A DNA stretch of 64,000 nucleotides from Geodermatophilus sabuli (GTDB taxonomy: Bacteria; Actinomycetota; Actinomycetes; Mycobacteriales; Geodermatophilaceae): contig NZ_OBDO01000003.1 in the NCBI RefSeq assembly GCF_900215145.1, positions 175,305-239,304 on the forward strand. The letters run 5' to 3'. This document shows positions 1 through 8,362 of this stretch, in pieces. Under the pieces are notes generated by a model. It did not search any database. It saw nothing but the letters and a program-made list of their open reading frames with translations, and was not told where the DNA came from. A program made the position numbers and the translations under genes. Every line of letters starts with the position of its first letter. Positions within the stretch are counted from its first letter, which is position 1.

Positions 1-12
1 GAGAACCCTCAC
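1..12 (-). CDS. Start of a PIN-type toxin, cut by window edge
   Basis: Only four codons are inside the window. A GTG start overlaps the antitoxin stop (GTGA) and the reading frame begins M-R-V-L, which matches the usual first residues of PIN-domain (VapC-like) toxins. The call rests mainly on the antitoxin upstream and the tight overlap typical of such modules. No catalytic residues are visible, so the family is an inference. Confidence 0.4.
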
Positions 13-263
13 TCCTCGCCCTCGATGGCGCGCTGCAGGTCCGCCGGCAGCGGGTCGTCGAAGTCGTCTGCGATCCAGACCCGGCCACGGTCGAAGCCGA
101 AGTTCGGCCTCCGGCGAACCGGCCCGACGAGCCGGGCCACCACCCGACCCCTGTTGGTGATCTCCACCTCTTCCCCGGCGGCGACCCTCTCGAGAAGCCG
201 GGACAGGTGCGTCTTCGCCTCGTGCACCCCGACGGATGTAGTCACATCACTTAGTCTACTCAT
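9..263 (-). CDS. Phd/YefM-type antitoxin
   Basis: This small protein of up to 84 residues has the prevent-host-death pattern: a VGVHEAKTHLSRLLERV helix followed by GEEVEITNRGRVVARL, the fold that dimerises and binds operator DNA. The acidic C-terminal tail is the part that normally wraps the toxin. Antitoxins of this family neutralise a PIN RNase and repress their own operon. A start at GTG 245 (giving TTSVGVHEAK near the N terminus) looks more like family members than the upstream ATG. The partner toxin would start at base 12 and runs off the window. Confidence 0.85.
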   Translation of the reverse strand: MSRLSDVTTSVGVHEAKTHLSRLLERVAAGEEVEITNRGRVVARLVGPVRRRPNFGFDRGRVWIADDFDDPLPADLQRAIEGEE

Positions 264-480
264 GGCGAACCAGCGAACTCGCTGTCGCGGCGGAAGCCGC
301 GGTGCACCAGGACCATGTCGTGGACGCCGGCGAGGGGGCGGAGGAGGTCTCGGTCATGGCGACGAGCCTGTCCGGGCGCTCGGGACGGCGGCACCCACAC
401 CGCACCCACACCACCGCCGACCGGAGGCCGCGGGCTGTACTGAGCTGCCGGGCGTCGGCCTCGGCTGCTTGACTGCGGGC

Positions 481-1554
481 ATGGACCTGCCCGTGCTGCC
501 GCCGGTGAAGCCGATGCTGGCCAAGGCCGCGACCAAGCTGCCCACCACCGAGGGTCTCTACTACGAGCCCAAGTGGGACGGCTTCCGCTGCATCGTCTTC
601 CGCGACGGCGACGAGGTGGAGCTGGGCAGCCGCAACGAGCGCCCGCTGACCCGCTACTTCCCCGAGGTCGTCGAGGCGGTCAAGGCCGCGCTGCCGGAGC
701 GCTGCGTGATCGACGGCGAGATCGTCGTGCCGCAGGGCGACCGGCTGCACTTCGAGGCGCTGCTGCAGCGCATCCACCCCGCCCAGTCGCGGGTGGACCT
801 GCTGGCCGAGCAGACGCCGGCGTCCTTCGTCGCCTTCGACCTGCTGGCGATCGGCGACGAGTCGCTGATGGAGGTGCCGTTCGGCGAGCGGCAGGCCCGG
901 CTGCGCGAGGTGATCGGGAAGGGCACGGAATCGGTGCACGTCACCGCCATCACCCAGGACGCGGAGGTCGCGCAGCGCTGGTTCCAGGAGTTCGAGGGCG
1001 CCGGGCTGGACGGCGTCGTCGCCAAGCCCGCCGACCTGCCCTACGGCCCGGACCAGCGGCTCATGACGAAGGTCAAGCACGTGCGCACGGCCGACTGCGT
1101 GGTCGCCGGGTTCCGCTGGCACAAGAGCGGGCCGATCGTGGGCTCCCTGCTGCTCGGGCTCTACAACGACGCCGGCGACCTCCAGCACATCGGCGTCGCG
1201 GCGTCCTTCCCGATGGCCCGCCGGGCCGAGCTGGTCGAGGAGCTGGCTCCCTACCGCGCCCAGGCGCTGGACGGCCACCCGTGGCAGGACTGGGCGAACG
1301 CCGAGACCAATGGCGAGGGCGAGCACCGGATGCCCGGGGCGCAGAGCCGCTGGAACGCCGGCAAGGACCTCTCGTGGGTTCCGCTGCGGCCGGAGCTGGT
1401 GGTCGAGATCAAGTACGACCAGCTGGAGGGGCGCCGACTGCGGCACACCGGGCAGTTCCTGCGCTGGCGGACCGACCGGGAGCCGCGCAGCTGCACGTAC
1501 GACCAGCTGGAGGTGCCGGTGCGCTACGACCTGGCCGAGGTGTTCGCCGGCTGA
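481..1554 (+). CDS. ligC: ATP-dependent DNA ligase, LigC type
   Basis: The protein has 357 residues and consists of an adenylation domain and an OB-fold, without the polymerase or nuclease domains of LigD. Ligase motif I is EPKWDGFR with the AMP-accepting lysine at about residue 31. Motif III (FVAFDLLAIG), motif IV (LDGVVAK) and motif V (MTKVKH) follow in order. The start at MDLPVLPPVKPMLA matches the family N terminus; a longer upstream frame has no such support. LigC ligases seal nicks in NHEJ-like or base-excision repair. A stand-alone LigD-type polymerase lies 1.9 kb downstream on the same strand, which supports a repair role. No Ku gene is visible. The last codons of the gene are repeated downstream (see the 1534-1708 repeat). 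Confidence 0.93.
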   Translation: MDLPVLPPVKPMLAKAATKLPTTEGLYYEPKWDGFRCIVFRDGDEVELGSRNERPLTRYFPEVVEAVKAALPERCVIDGEIVVPQGDRLHFEALLQRIHPAQSRVDLLAEQTPASFVAFDLLAIGDESLMEVPFGERQARLREVIGKGTESVHVTAITQDAEVAQRWFQEFEGAGLDGVVAKPADLPYGPDQRLMTKVKHVRTADCVVAGFRWHKSGPIVGSLLLGLYNDAGDLQHIGVAASFPMARRAELVEELAPYRAQALDGHPWQDWANAETNGEGEHRMPGAQSRWNAGKDLSWVPLRPELVVEIKYDQLEGRRLRHTGQFLRWRTDREPRSCTYDQLEVPVRYDLAEVFAG

Positions 1555-1708
1555 CAGCCGCGGGAGCATCGGAGCGAGCGCCAGCGAGCGAGGAGCGGAC
1601 CGCGGCGCGGAAGCCGGCCGAGGTGTTTGCCGGCTGACAGCCGCGGGAGCATCGCAGCGAGCGCCAGCGAGCGAGGAGCGGAAGCCGGCCGAGGTGTTCG
1701 CCGGCTGA
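1534..1708 (+). repeat. Tandem copies of the ligC 3' end
   Basis: The final codons of ligC plus stop (GCCGAGGTGTTCGCCGGCTG then A) occur three times: ending at 1554, at 1637 (one T change) and at 1708. Between copies runs a shared GC-rich spacer beginning CAGCCGCGGGAGCATC and continuing through GCGAGCGCCAGCGAGCGAGG. The first unit is about 83 bases and the second about 71, so the second has lost about 12 bases. This looks like slippage or unequal exchange just after the gene. Confidence 0.9.
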
Positions 1709-1825
1709 CCATCCCGGGAGTGACTGGAGTGGCGCGGCGAGCAGAGTGACCGTCGGCGGGTGACCTGAGGCGGACCGCGGGACAGGCGCCTGCGGTCCCG
1801 GCCCCGTGCTCCTAGGCTCGCGATC

Positions 1826-3382
1826 ATGCGCCTGTCCCGCGGCCTCGTCGCCGTCGTCTCCGGACTGCTGTTGGCGGTGTCCGGGTGCACCTCCTCGGAC
1901 CCGGGGTCGCCGGACTCCTCCGCCGCGTCGACGACGCCGGCGGCGCCGGAGGCCGAGGAGATCGCCTGGAGCGACTGCGACGAGCAGATCCAGTCGGTGA
2001 TCGCCGGCACCCCCGGCAGTGAGCGCGACATCCTCTTCGAGTGCGGCAGCACCCAGGTGCCGATCACCTACGCCGAGCCGCAGGGCGAGAAGCTGACGAT
2101 CTTCCTGGTGCGCGCCCGGCTGGCCACGCAGACCGACCGGATCGGCTCGCTGGTGATCAACCCCGGCGGGCCCGGTGGCTCCGGCGCCGACGCGGCGATC
2201 CAGCGCGCGCTGACGATGCCGGAGAACGTGTTGAACCGCTTCGACCTGGTCGGCTTCGACCCGCGCGGGGTGGGGCTGTCCACGCCGGCGGTGGAGTGCG
2301 TCCCCGACGAGCTGAAGGACCGCGTCCTCGCCGCCGAACCGCGCCCGGTCAGCGACGAGCAGCTCGACGACTCGTTCGCGCTCGCCCAGGAGGTCGTCGA
2401 CGGGTGCACCGACGAGTACGGGGACGCGCTCGGCACCTTCAACACCACCGACACCGCGCGCGACCTGGACCTCCTGCGCGAGGGGCTGGGTGACGAGCAG
2501 CTGACCTTCCTCGGCTGGTCCTACGGCACGACGCTCGGCTCCACCTACGCGGAGCTGTTCCCCGACCGGGTGCGGGCGCTGGCGCTCGACGCCGCCGTCG
2601 ACCCCGACAACGACCCGCAGGCCGACGCCGAGGCGAGCGCGGCGGGGCTGGAGGCCGGTTTCGACGCCTTCGCCGCCAACTGCACCAGCCTGGTCGCCGG
2701 CTGCCCGATCGGCGCGGAGCCGCGCCGGTTCGTCGACGAGCTGCTCGCCCAGGCCGCGCAGGCGCCGATCCCGAGCGCGCGGGCGGGCGAGACGAGGCAG
2801 GCGACCCCCGGGGTGGTCCTCACCGCCGTGCAGGCCGGGCTGTACAACACCAGCGCCTGGCCGCAGCTGGCCCAGGGCCTCGCGGCGGCGCGCAACGGTG
2901 ACGCCCAGGGGCTGTTCTCCCTGGCCGACGCGTACAACGGCCGGCTGCAGGACGGCACCTACTCCAACCTCATCGACGCCAACCTGGCCGTCACCTGCGC
3001 TGACCGCGATCCGGACACCCAGCTGGCCGAGGACGAGATCCGGGCGCTCGCGGCCGACTGGGGCCAGCGGTACCCGCTCTTCGGCGCCGGCTCGGCGGCG
3101 AGCCTGTACACGTGCTCGGGGTGGGAGGCCGAGCGCACGCCGTTGCCGGCGCGGGACGCCGCGGGCGCCGCGCCGATCCTCGTCGTCGGCAACACCGGTG
3201 ACCCGGTCACCCCACTGCCGGGCGCGGAGGACATGGCGGCGGACCTGACGTCGGCGGTCCTGCTGGTCTGGCAGGGCCTCGGGCACACCTCGTACCCCAA
3301 GACCGGCTGCGTCAACGACGTGGTCAACGCCTACCTGGTCGACCTGGTCGTGCCCGCCGACGGCGCGACGTGCCCGCTGTGA
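1826..3382 (+). CDS. Secreted alpha/beta-hydrolase, tripeptidyl-aminopeptidase family
   Basis: This 518-residue lipoprotein has a basic N terminus, a hydrophobic stretch and a lipobox LAVSGC (Cys at about residue 25), followed by a Ser/Thr/Ala/Pro-rich linker. The hydrolase core shows the oxyanion segment NPGGPGGSG and the nucleophile elbow GWSYG. The TAP-like C-terminal domain carries GNTGDPVTPLPGA (Asp region) and GHTSYP (catalytic His). Members are extracellular proline or tripeptidyl aminopeptidases related to Streptomyces Tap/Slp proteins. It sits between two DNA-repair genes on the same strand with no obvious link to them. The exact peptide specificity is not readable from sequence. Confidence 0.9.
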   Translation: MRLSRGLVAVVSGLLLAVSGCTSSDPGSPDSSAASTTPAAPEAEEIAWSDCDEQIQSVIAGTPGSERDILFECGSTQVPITYAEPQGEKLTIFLVRARLATQTDRIGSLVINPGGPGGSGADAAIQRALTMPENVLNRFDLVGFDPRGVGLSTPAVECVPDELKDRVLAAEPRPVSDEQLDDSFALAQEVVDGCTDEYGDALGTFNTTDTARDLDLLREGLGDEQLTFLGWSYGTTLGSTYAELFPDRVRALALDAAVDPDNDPQADAEASAAGLEAGFDAFAANCTSLVAGCPIGAEPRRFVDELLAQAAQAPIPSARAGETRQATPGVVLTAVQAGLYNTSAWPQLAQGLAAARNGDAQGLFSLADAYNGRLQDGTYSNLIDANLAVTCADRDPDTQLAEDEIRALAADWGQRYPLFGAGSAASLYTCSGWEAERTPLPARDAAGAAPILVVGNTGDPVTPLPGAEDMAADLTSAVLLVWQGLGHTSYPKTGCVNDVVNAYLVDLVVPADGATCPL

Positions 3383-3434
3383 GCCGGCGGGGCCCTATGG
3401 TGCGCCGGATGAACGCGCAATCCGGGTCCGGTCG

Positions 3435-4505
3435 GTGATGGCGTCGGCCAAGGACGCCGTCGTCCTCCAGGTGGACGGGCACGAGGTGCGGGTCTCCAGC
3501 CCGGAGAAGCCGTACTTCGCCGACCGCGGCATCCGCAAGATCGACGTCGTCGAGTACTTCATCAGCGTCGGCGACGGGATCCTGAACGCGCTGCGGGACC
3601 GGCCGACGACGCTGGAGCGCTGGCCGGGCGGGGTGTTCGAGGGCGCGCGCCTGTCCACCCGCGTCGACAACACCGGCGACGCGTTCTACCAGAAGCGGGT
3701 ACCGAAGAACGCCCCCGACTGGGTGCCGACCGCGCACATCACCTTCCCCAGCGGGCGCACCGCCGACGAGATCGCGCCGGACTCCGTCGCCGTCGTCGCG
3801 TGGTGCGCCAACCTGGGCACGCTCACCTTCCACCCGTGGCCGGTGTCGAAGTCCGACGTCGAGCAGCCCGACCAGATCCGCATCGACCTGGACCCGCAGC
3901 CGGGCACCGACTTCGCCGACGCGGCGTGGGTGGCCCCGCACGTGCGGGAGCTGCTGGCCGAGTTCGGCATGCAGGGCTGGCCGAAGACTTCCGGCGGGCG
4001 CGGGGTACACGTCTACGTGCCCATCCAGCCGCGGTGGACCTTCCCGGAGGTGCGCCGGGCGGTCATCGCCTTCGGCCGCGAGCTCGAACGGCGCCTCCCC
4101 GATCGCGTGACGATGTCGTGGTGGAAGGAGGAGCGCGGCGAGAAGATCTTCATCGACTACAACCAGATGGCCCGAGACCGCACGATCGCCTCCGCCTACT
4201 CCATCCGCGCCAGGCCGCACGCCCCGGTCTCGGCCCCCGTGGACTGGGACGAGCTGCCCGACGTCTCCCCGTTCGACTTCGACGTGCGCACCATGCCGGC
4301 CCGGTTCAAGGACGTCGGTGACAAGCACGCCGGTCTGGCCGACCACGCGTTCGGCATCGAGCCGCTGCTGGAGCTTGCTGAACGCCAGGCCAAGGACGAC
4401 GGATTGGGCGACCTGCCCTATCCGCCGGACTACCCGAAGATGCCGGGTGAGCCGATGCGGGTCCAGCCGAGCCGCGCCAAGCGTTCTACCAGCGAAAACG
4501 AGTGA
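3435..4505 (+). CDS. LigD-type polymerase/primase domain protein (PolDom)
   Basis: This protein of about 356 residues is a stand-alone version of the polymerase domain of LigD (archaeo-eukaryotic primase superfamily). The metal-binding motif RIDLDPQPG (two Asp), the nucleotide-contact motif TSGGRGVHVYVP and the IDYNQ motif are all present. Such enzymes add nucleotides, often ribonucleotides, at breaks and gaps during NHEJ or excision repair. The start is GTG 3435 or the adjacent ATG 3438; neither has a strong ribosome site. It is separated from ligC by the peptidase gene but has the same orientation, so the two could act together. It ends in a short basic tail. Confidence 0.9.
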   Translation: MMASAKDAVVLQVDGHEVRVSSPEKPYFADRGIRKIDVVEYFISVGDGILNALRDRPTTLERWPGGVFEGARLSTRVDNTGDAFYQKRVPKNAPDWVPTAHITFPSGRTADEIAPDSVAVVAWCANLGTLTFHPWPVSKSDVEQPDQIRIDLDPQPGTDFADAAWVAPHVRELLAEFGMQGWPKTSGGRGVHVYVPIQPRWTFPEVRRAVIAFGRELERRLPDRVTMSWWKEERGEKIFIDYNQMARDRTIASAYSIRARPHAPVSAPVDWDELPDVSPFDFDVRTMPARFKDVGDKHAGLADHAFGIEPLLELAERQAKDDGLGDLPYPPDYPKMPGEPMRVQPSRAKRSTSENE

Positions 4506-4674
4506 TCGGCACGCTTTTCTAGTGCTAGCACAGCGCTCACTCGCCCGATAACCTGCCGCCGTGGCGATCCGGCTGGTGACACGACCGTCCTCACCACGGC
4601 TCAGGGACCGACGACTGGTCGACCAGGAACTGGCGCACTCCGCGGCGCCGCGTACCTGGCGTCCCAGGCCTGGT

Positions 4675-5466
4675 CTAGTCGCCCTCGACGGCGGCGTCGC
4701 GAAGCGCCCGAGAGATGCCCCGCGCCGTGGCCTGGACGGCCGGGGACAGGGCGGCCGGCAGAGCTGACCCGGCCTGCACGACGATCGACACTGCTGCCAC
4801 GACGCTGCCCTCGGCGCCACGGACCGGCGCGGCGACCGACAACGTCTCCATCGACACCTGCCGGTCGTTGACCGCGAACCCGTGCGCCCGCACGTCGCCC
4901 AACAGCCGGCGCAGGGCCTCCGGGGACGTGATGGTGAGCGCCGTGTACTCGTCCAGCGGACCGGCGAGCACGGCCTCCTGTACCTCGGGAGGCGCGTGGG
5001 CCAGCAGGACCCGGCCGACCCCCGTCGCATGCAGCGCGAACCTCCCGCCGACCCGGGTGAACACCGGGACCGCGCTGCGGCCGGCGATGCGTTCGACCCA
5101 GACGGACTCGAGTCCCTCGCGGACGGCCAGCTGCACGTTCTCCTGCGTGACGGCGTAGAGGTCCTCCATGAACGGCAGGGCCAGCTCGCGTAGCCCGAGG
5201 CCGCGGGGAGCCAGCGAGGCGATCTCCCACAGCCGCAGCCCGACGTGGAAGGCGCCTCCCGCATCCCGCTCCAGCAGGCCGCACTCGACGAGGTCTCCGA
5301 CCAGGCGGTGCGTCGTCGTCAACGGCAGGCCTGTCCGTCGGGCCAGCTGGGTGAGCGTCAGTGAGGGGCGCTCGGGGGTGAAGGCGGCGAGCAGCTGCAC
5401 GGCCCGCCGGATCACCGGACCTGTCTCGCCCCGTCCGCGGCTCCCGGTCGTCTCGCCGTCGGTCAC
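4675..5466 (-). CDS. IclR-family transcriptional regulator
   Basis: The product is about 263 residues from GTG 5466; an in-frame ATG at 5550 would add 28 low-complexity residues and overlap the neighbouring remnant. An N-terminal winged helix-turn-helix (LTLTQLARRTGLPLTTTHRL) is followed by the GAF-like IclR effector domain with GVGRVLLAHAP and a C-terminal SIVVQAG strand. IclR proteins control catabolic operons in response to small acids or aromatics. Its likely former target is the decayed P450/reductase locus just upstream. Its present role is therefore uncertain. Confidence 0.9.
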   Translation of the reverse strand: MTDGETTGSRGRGETGPVIRRAVQLLAAFTPERPSLTLTQLARRTGLPLTTTHRLVGDLVECGLLERDAGGAFHVGLRLWEIASLAPRGLGLRELALPFMEDLYAVTQENVQLAVREGLESVWVERIAGRSAVPVFTRVGGRFALHATGVGRVLLAHAPPEVQEAVLAGPLDEYTALTITSPEALRRLLGDVRAHGFAVNDRQVSMETLSVAAPVRGAEGSVVAAVSIVVQAGSALPAALSPAVQATARGISRALRDAAVEGD

Positions 5467-5521
5467 GGTGCCATCCGGGGCACAGGTGACGGCCGGGCCG
5501 GCTCCCACGCGCCGCGCAGCG

Positions 5522-5750
5522 CTACGCGGGCTCGACACGGACGGGCACACTGGCCCAGCCCTTCAGCGTGTTGTTCAACCTGGGCACCGGCGGACCAGCC
5601 AGCTCCATCCGCCGGACCCGGCGGGCCAGCGCGGTGAGCACGAGCTCGGCCTCCAGCCGCGCGACCGGCTGGCCGACGCACTGGTGGATCCCCATCCCGA
5701 ACGCCACGTGCCCGGCCGCGCGGCGGCGGACGTCGAGCGCACCGATCCGG
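5522..5750 (-). pseudogene. Cytochrome P450, 3' fragment only
   Basis: On the minus strand the last ~75 codons of a P450 are intact. The segment reads RIGALDVRRRAAGHVAFG followed by the haem-ligand loop FGMGIHQCVG, then the terminal helices and a normal stop at 5522. Upstream of about 5750 the homology stops abruptly and the frame runs into a TAG. Everything from the N terminus through the oxygen-binding I helix is missing. The fragment overlaps the unlikely longer IclR start. Its natural partner would be the frameshifted reductase at 6196, so a P450 plus reductase pair has been lost. Confidence 0.8.
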
Positions 5751-5884
5751 GACTACCGCGGGAACACCTGCCGGCGGACTGGCCCGCGGACCGCTCGGTC
5801 GACGCGTACCGGCGCCACAGCCGGGTCCTGAGCACGCGCGCGCAGCAGGCGCTCGTCCAGGAACTGCGGACGCCGCCCCGCTGA
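5750..5884 (+). pseudogene. C-terminal remnant of an unidentified gene
   Basis: Directly at the P450 break, a plus-strand frame with almost exclusively G/C third positions runs to a TGA at 5884. It encodes about 40 residues containing DWPADRSVDAYRRHSRV and a helical end ALVQELRTP. The codon bias says it was coding. It has no start of its own and I do not recognise the family. It appears to be the 3' end of a gene joined tail-to-tail with the P450 fragment by a deletion. Confidence 0.4.
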
Positions 5885-6195
5885 GCACGCGAGCCGCGGA
5901 CGGCCGGTCCGGCGGTGGGCGCATCGATCGTCAGCCGACGTTGCTCATCTCGGCGGCGACCGTCGTGTCATCGCAGTGACCGACGACGCCGCTGACGACC
6001 GTCTCGTCGATCCACGCGGCGCTCAGTCCGCCGCACCTTCCGAAAACCGGAAGGAGCATCCACGAAGCCCGTGGCTGCGGTCACCCTCGTGGTCGGTGGT
6101 GACCATCCCGCCCACCCGGTAGGCGCTTGCCGCGCGACCGGAGCACCGAAGCCAGAACGGAGACGGCCGTGCCCAGCACATCCGAGGAGAGGTCC

Positions 6196-7130
6196 ATGCG
6201 CCTGCGGGTCGATGCCCGCACCACCGGTGCCGAGGGGATCGTGGTCCTCGACCTGCGCGACCCCTCCGGCGCCGACCTGCCGGCATGGTCGCCGGGCGCG
6301 CACATCGATCTCGTGCTGGCAGATGGGCTGATCCGCCAGTACTCGCTGTGCGGCGTCCCTGGCGACCGCTCCGTCTGGCGGATCGCCGTACTGCGCGAGC
6401 CAGAGAGCCGGGGCGGCTCCGAGCACGTCCACGAGAAGTTGCACGAGGGCGGGGAGGTCGACGTCCGCGGCCCCGGAACAACTTCCCGCTGGAGCCGTCG
6501 CCGCGCTACCTGTTCGTCGCCGGCGGCATCGGGATAACCCCGATCCTGCCCATGCTCTTCGCCGCAGAGTCCGCAGGTGCCGACTGGGAACTCCACTACG
6601 GCGGCCGCAGCCGCCGGTCCATGGCGTTCCTGGAGCACCTCGAGGAGACCGCCGGAAACCGGGTCAACCTGCACCCGCAGGACGAGGTCGGCCTCATCGA
6701 CCTGGAGAAGATCCTCGGAACCCCCAGGCCGGAGACGCTGGTCTACTGCTGCGGACCGGAGCCGCTCCTGAAGGCCGTCGAGCAGAGCTGTGCGGCGTGG
6801 CCCGAGCCCAGCCTCCACATGGAGCGGTTCAGCCCCAAGGAGCTCGGCGCGCCCCCGCGCACCGACTCGTTCGAGATCGAACTGGCCACCAGCGGGCTCA
6901 CTCTCACCGTCCCGCCCGACCGGTCCATCCTCGATGTCGTCGAGGAGGCCGGGATCGCCGTCCTCTCCTCCTGCCAGGAGGGCACCTGCGGCACCTGCGA
7001 GAGACCGGTGCTCGAGGGCGACGTCGACCACCGCGACTCCCTGCTCACGCCGGCCGAGCAGGCCACCAACGACACCATGTTCATCTGCGTCTCCCGAGCC
7101 GCCTGCCCTCGACTCGTCCTGCAGCTCTGA
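6196..7130 (+). pseudogene. Phthalate-type (PDR/VanB) oxidoreductase, frameshifted
   Basis: The gene encodes an FMN/NAD(P)H reductase with a C-terminal plant-type [2Fe-2S] ferredoxin domain. The first frame (MRLRVDARTTG..., start 6196 after GAGGAGAGG) ends out of phase near 6471-6476. There CCCCGG should read one C longer to give VRGPRNNFPLEP. The second frame then continues with the nucleotide-binding segment FVAGGIGITPILPM, YCCGPEPLL and the cluster ligands CQEGTCGTC plus a later Cys in MFICVSRA. Reductases of this type feed electrons to P450s or Rieske oxygenases. A single-base deletion in a homopolymer could also be a sequencing error, but the broken P450 next door favours real decay. Confidence 0.8.
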
Positions 7131-7227
7131 AGCCCGCCCCTGACCCACCTGGCATGGCTACCCCGCCCGCCACATTCCCCGCACCGCCACTCGTCGAGAC
7201 CTACGTTCAGGGGCGGCCCTGGGACAG

Positions 7228-8016
7228 TCAGCGGCCGGCGAGCCTCCGCTCGACCACCGCGACCTGCTCCGGGGAGCCGATCAGCTCTCCGATGGCGTCC
7301 TGCTCGGCCTGGAGTCCCTCCGCGAGGCCGACCCGTCCGGCGAGGTCCATCAGCCGCTTGACGTGGCGCGTCGCCCGACGGCTGTGGCCGGCGATCTCGT
7401 GTGCCAGCGCGAGTGCCGCCGCAAGCGGATCGGCGGCCTGGCGGGTGGCCAGCCCGAGCGCCACGGCCTCCTCGCCGGTCACCTCTCGGCCGGTGAGCGC
7501 CAACTCCTTCGCCACGTCACGGCCCACCAGCTCGGGTAAGACCTGCGTCCCGGTCATGTCCGGAACGATGCCCCACCGGATCTCCATGACCGACAGCCGT
7601 GCGTCCGGGGCGACGATCCGGATGTCGGCACCGAGGGCGATCTGCAGGCCACCACCGAACGCGACCCCGTGCACCGCTGCAACGACCGGCGCCGGGACGA
7701 GCGACCACACGTGCGCGGCCTGCTGCCCACGGGTCCGCGCCGCTCCCAGCCGGGAGCGCGGGGCGTCGACGCGCGATCCTGGCCGGTCGCGCATGGCGGC
7801 GAACTCGCCGAAATCGAGGCCGGCGCAGAAGGCCCGCCCCTCGCCACTGAGGACGACGGCACCGACATCCTCGTGGTCCACCAGTTCCGACCCCGTGGCG
7901 ACCAGGGCCTCGAACATTGCCGAATCCAGCGCGTTGAGCTTCTCCGGGCGGTCCAGCCTGACGTGGGCGACCCCGTCGGTCACGTCCCAGCTCACTCGCC
8001 GGGGTCCGTCGTCCAT
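7228..8016 (-). CDS. Enoyl-CoA hydratase/isomerase family protein
   Basis: This 262-residue crotonase-fold protein starts at ATG 8016 (MDDGPRRVSWD). The oxyanion-hole segments GRAFCAGLDFGEF and HGVAFGGGLQIAL are clear. At the second catalytic position it reads GIVPDMTGTQVLPELVG, with Asp instead of the usual Glu, as in many isomerase or divergent crotonases. It acts on a CoA thioester in the cytoplasm; the substrate is unknown. It stands alone between the reductase remnant and a secreted beta-propeller gene and does not carry the island operator. Confidence 0.88.
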   Translation of the reverse strand: MDDGPRRVSWDVTDGVAHVRLDRPEKLNALDSAMFEALVATGSELVDHEDVGAVVLSGEGRAFCAGLDFGEFAAMRDRPGSRVDAPRSRLGAARTRGQQAAHVWSLVPAPVVAAVHGVAFGGGLQIALGADIRIVAPDARLSVMEIRWGIVPDMTGTQVLPELVGRDVAKELALTGREVTGEEAVALGLATRQAADPLAAALALAHEIAGHSRRATRHVKRLMDLAGRVGLAEGLQAEQDAIGELIGSPEQVAVVERRLAGR

Positions 8017-8295
8017 GGCTGCTCCTCTGCCCGTCGTGGCGGCACAGGCGATTCCCCCGCAGCACGGCATGCAACAGGAAAGGTGCGGTCCGCGGTCCGC
8101 GGGCGGCACTGGGCCGTTTGTCTGCGCTGACCGTAGCGGGGACCCGGTTCCGCCGGGGGCGAGCCGGCGGCCCGGGCCCTGGGCTGACCGACGGCCGTCG
8201 TGGTGCGAACAGGACACTTTCAGGGATCGCACGTGCCGGTTCCAGCTTGGCTCGCAGCCGACGCCCGGGTCATCGGCGACGCATCGACCATGCGG

Positions 8296-8325
8296 TGCCT
8301 CGCCAGCCGAGCAGCTGGCGAGGCA
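8296..8325. terminator. Hairpin with perfect 12-bp arms
   Basis: TGCCTCGCCAGC (8296-8307) pairs perfectly with GCTGGCGAGGCA (8314-8325) around a 6-base loop. It lies 38 bases past the stop of the minus-strand secreted protein gene (8363). That is the expected place for a terminator, although there is no U-tract. The rest of the 8017-8362 gap shows nothing else recognisable. Confidence 0.6.
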
Positions 8326-8362
8326 TCGGTGCGTGGGCCCACTCACGCGGGCGGGTGGGCCG

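Noticed and set aside
264..360. Minus-strand frame reading GVHDMVLVHRGFRRDSEF, similar to the start of hemerythrin-like proteins
   Set aside because: Only about 20 residues fit, the start is out of frame and the stop follows at once. It may be a remnant but the evidence is too short to annotate.
256..2067. Long minus-strand open frame of 603 codons
   Set aside because: It is the antisense shadow of ligC and the peptidase gene, Arg/Pro/Leu-rich, with no domain. High GC creates such frames.
4515..4535. Palindrome GTGCTAGCAC after the polymerase gene, considered as a terminator
   Set aside because: The arms are only five bases with no loop, too weak to call.
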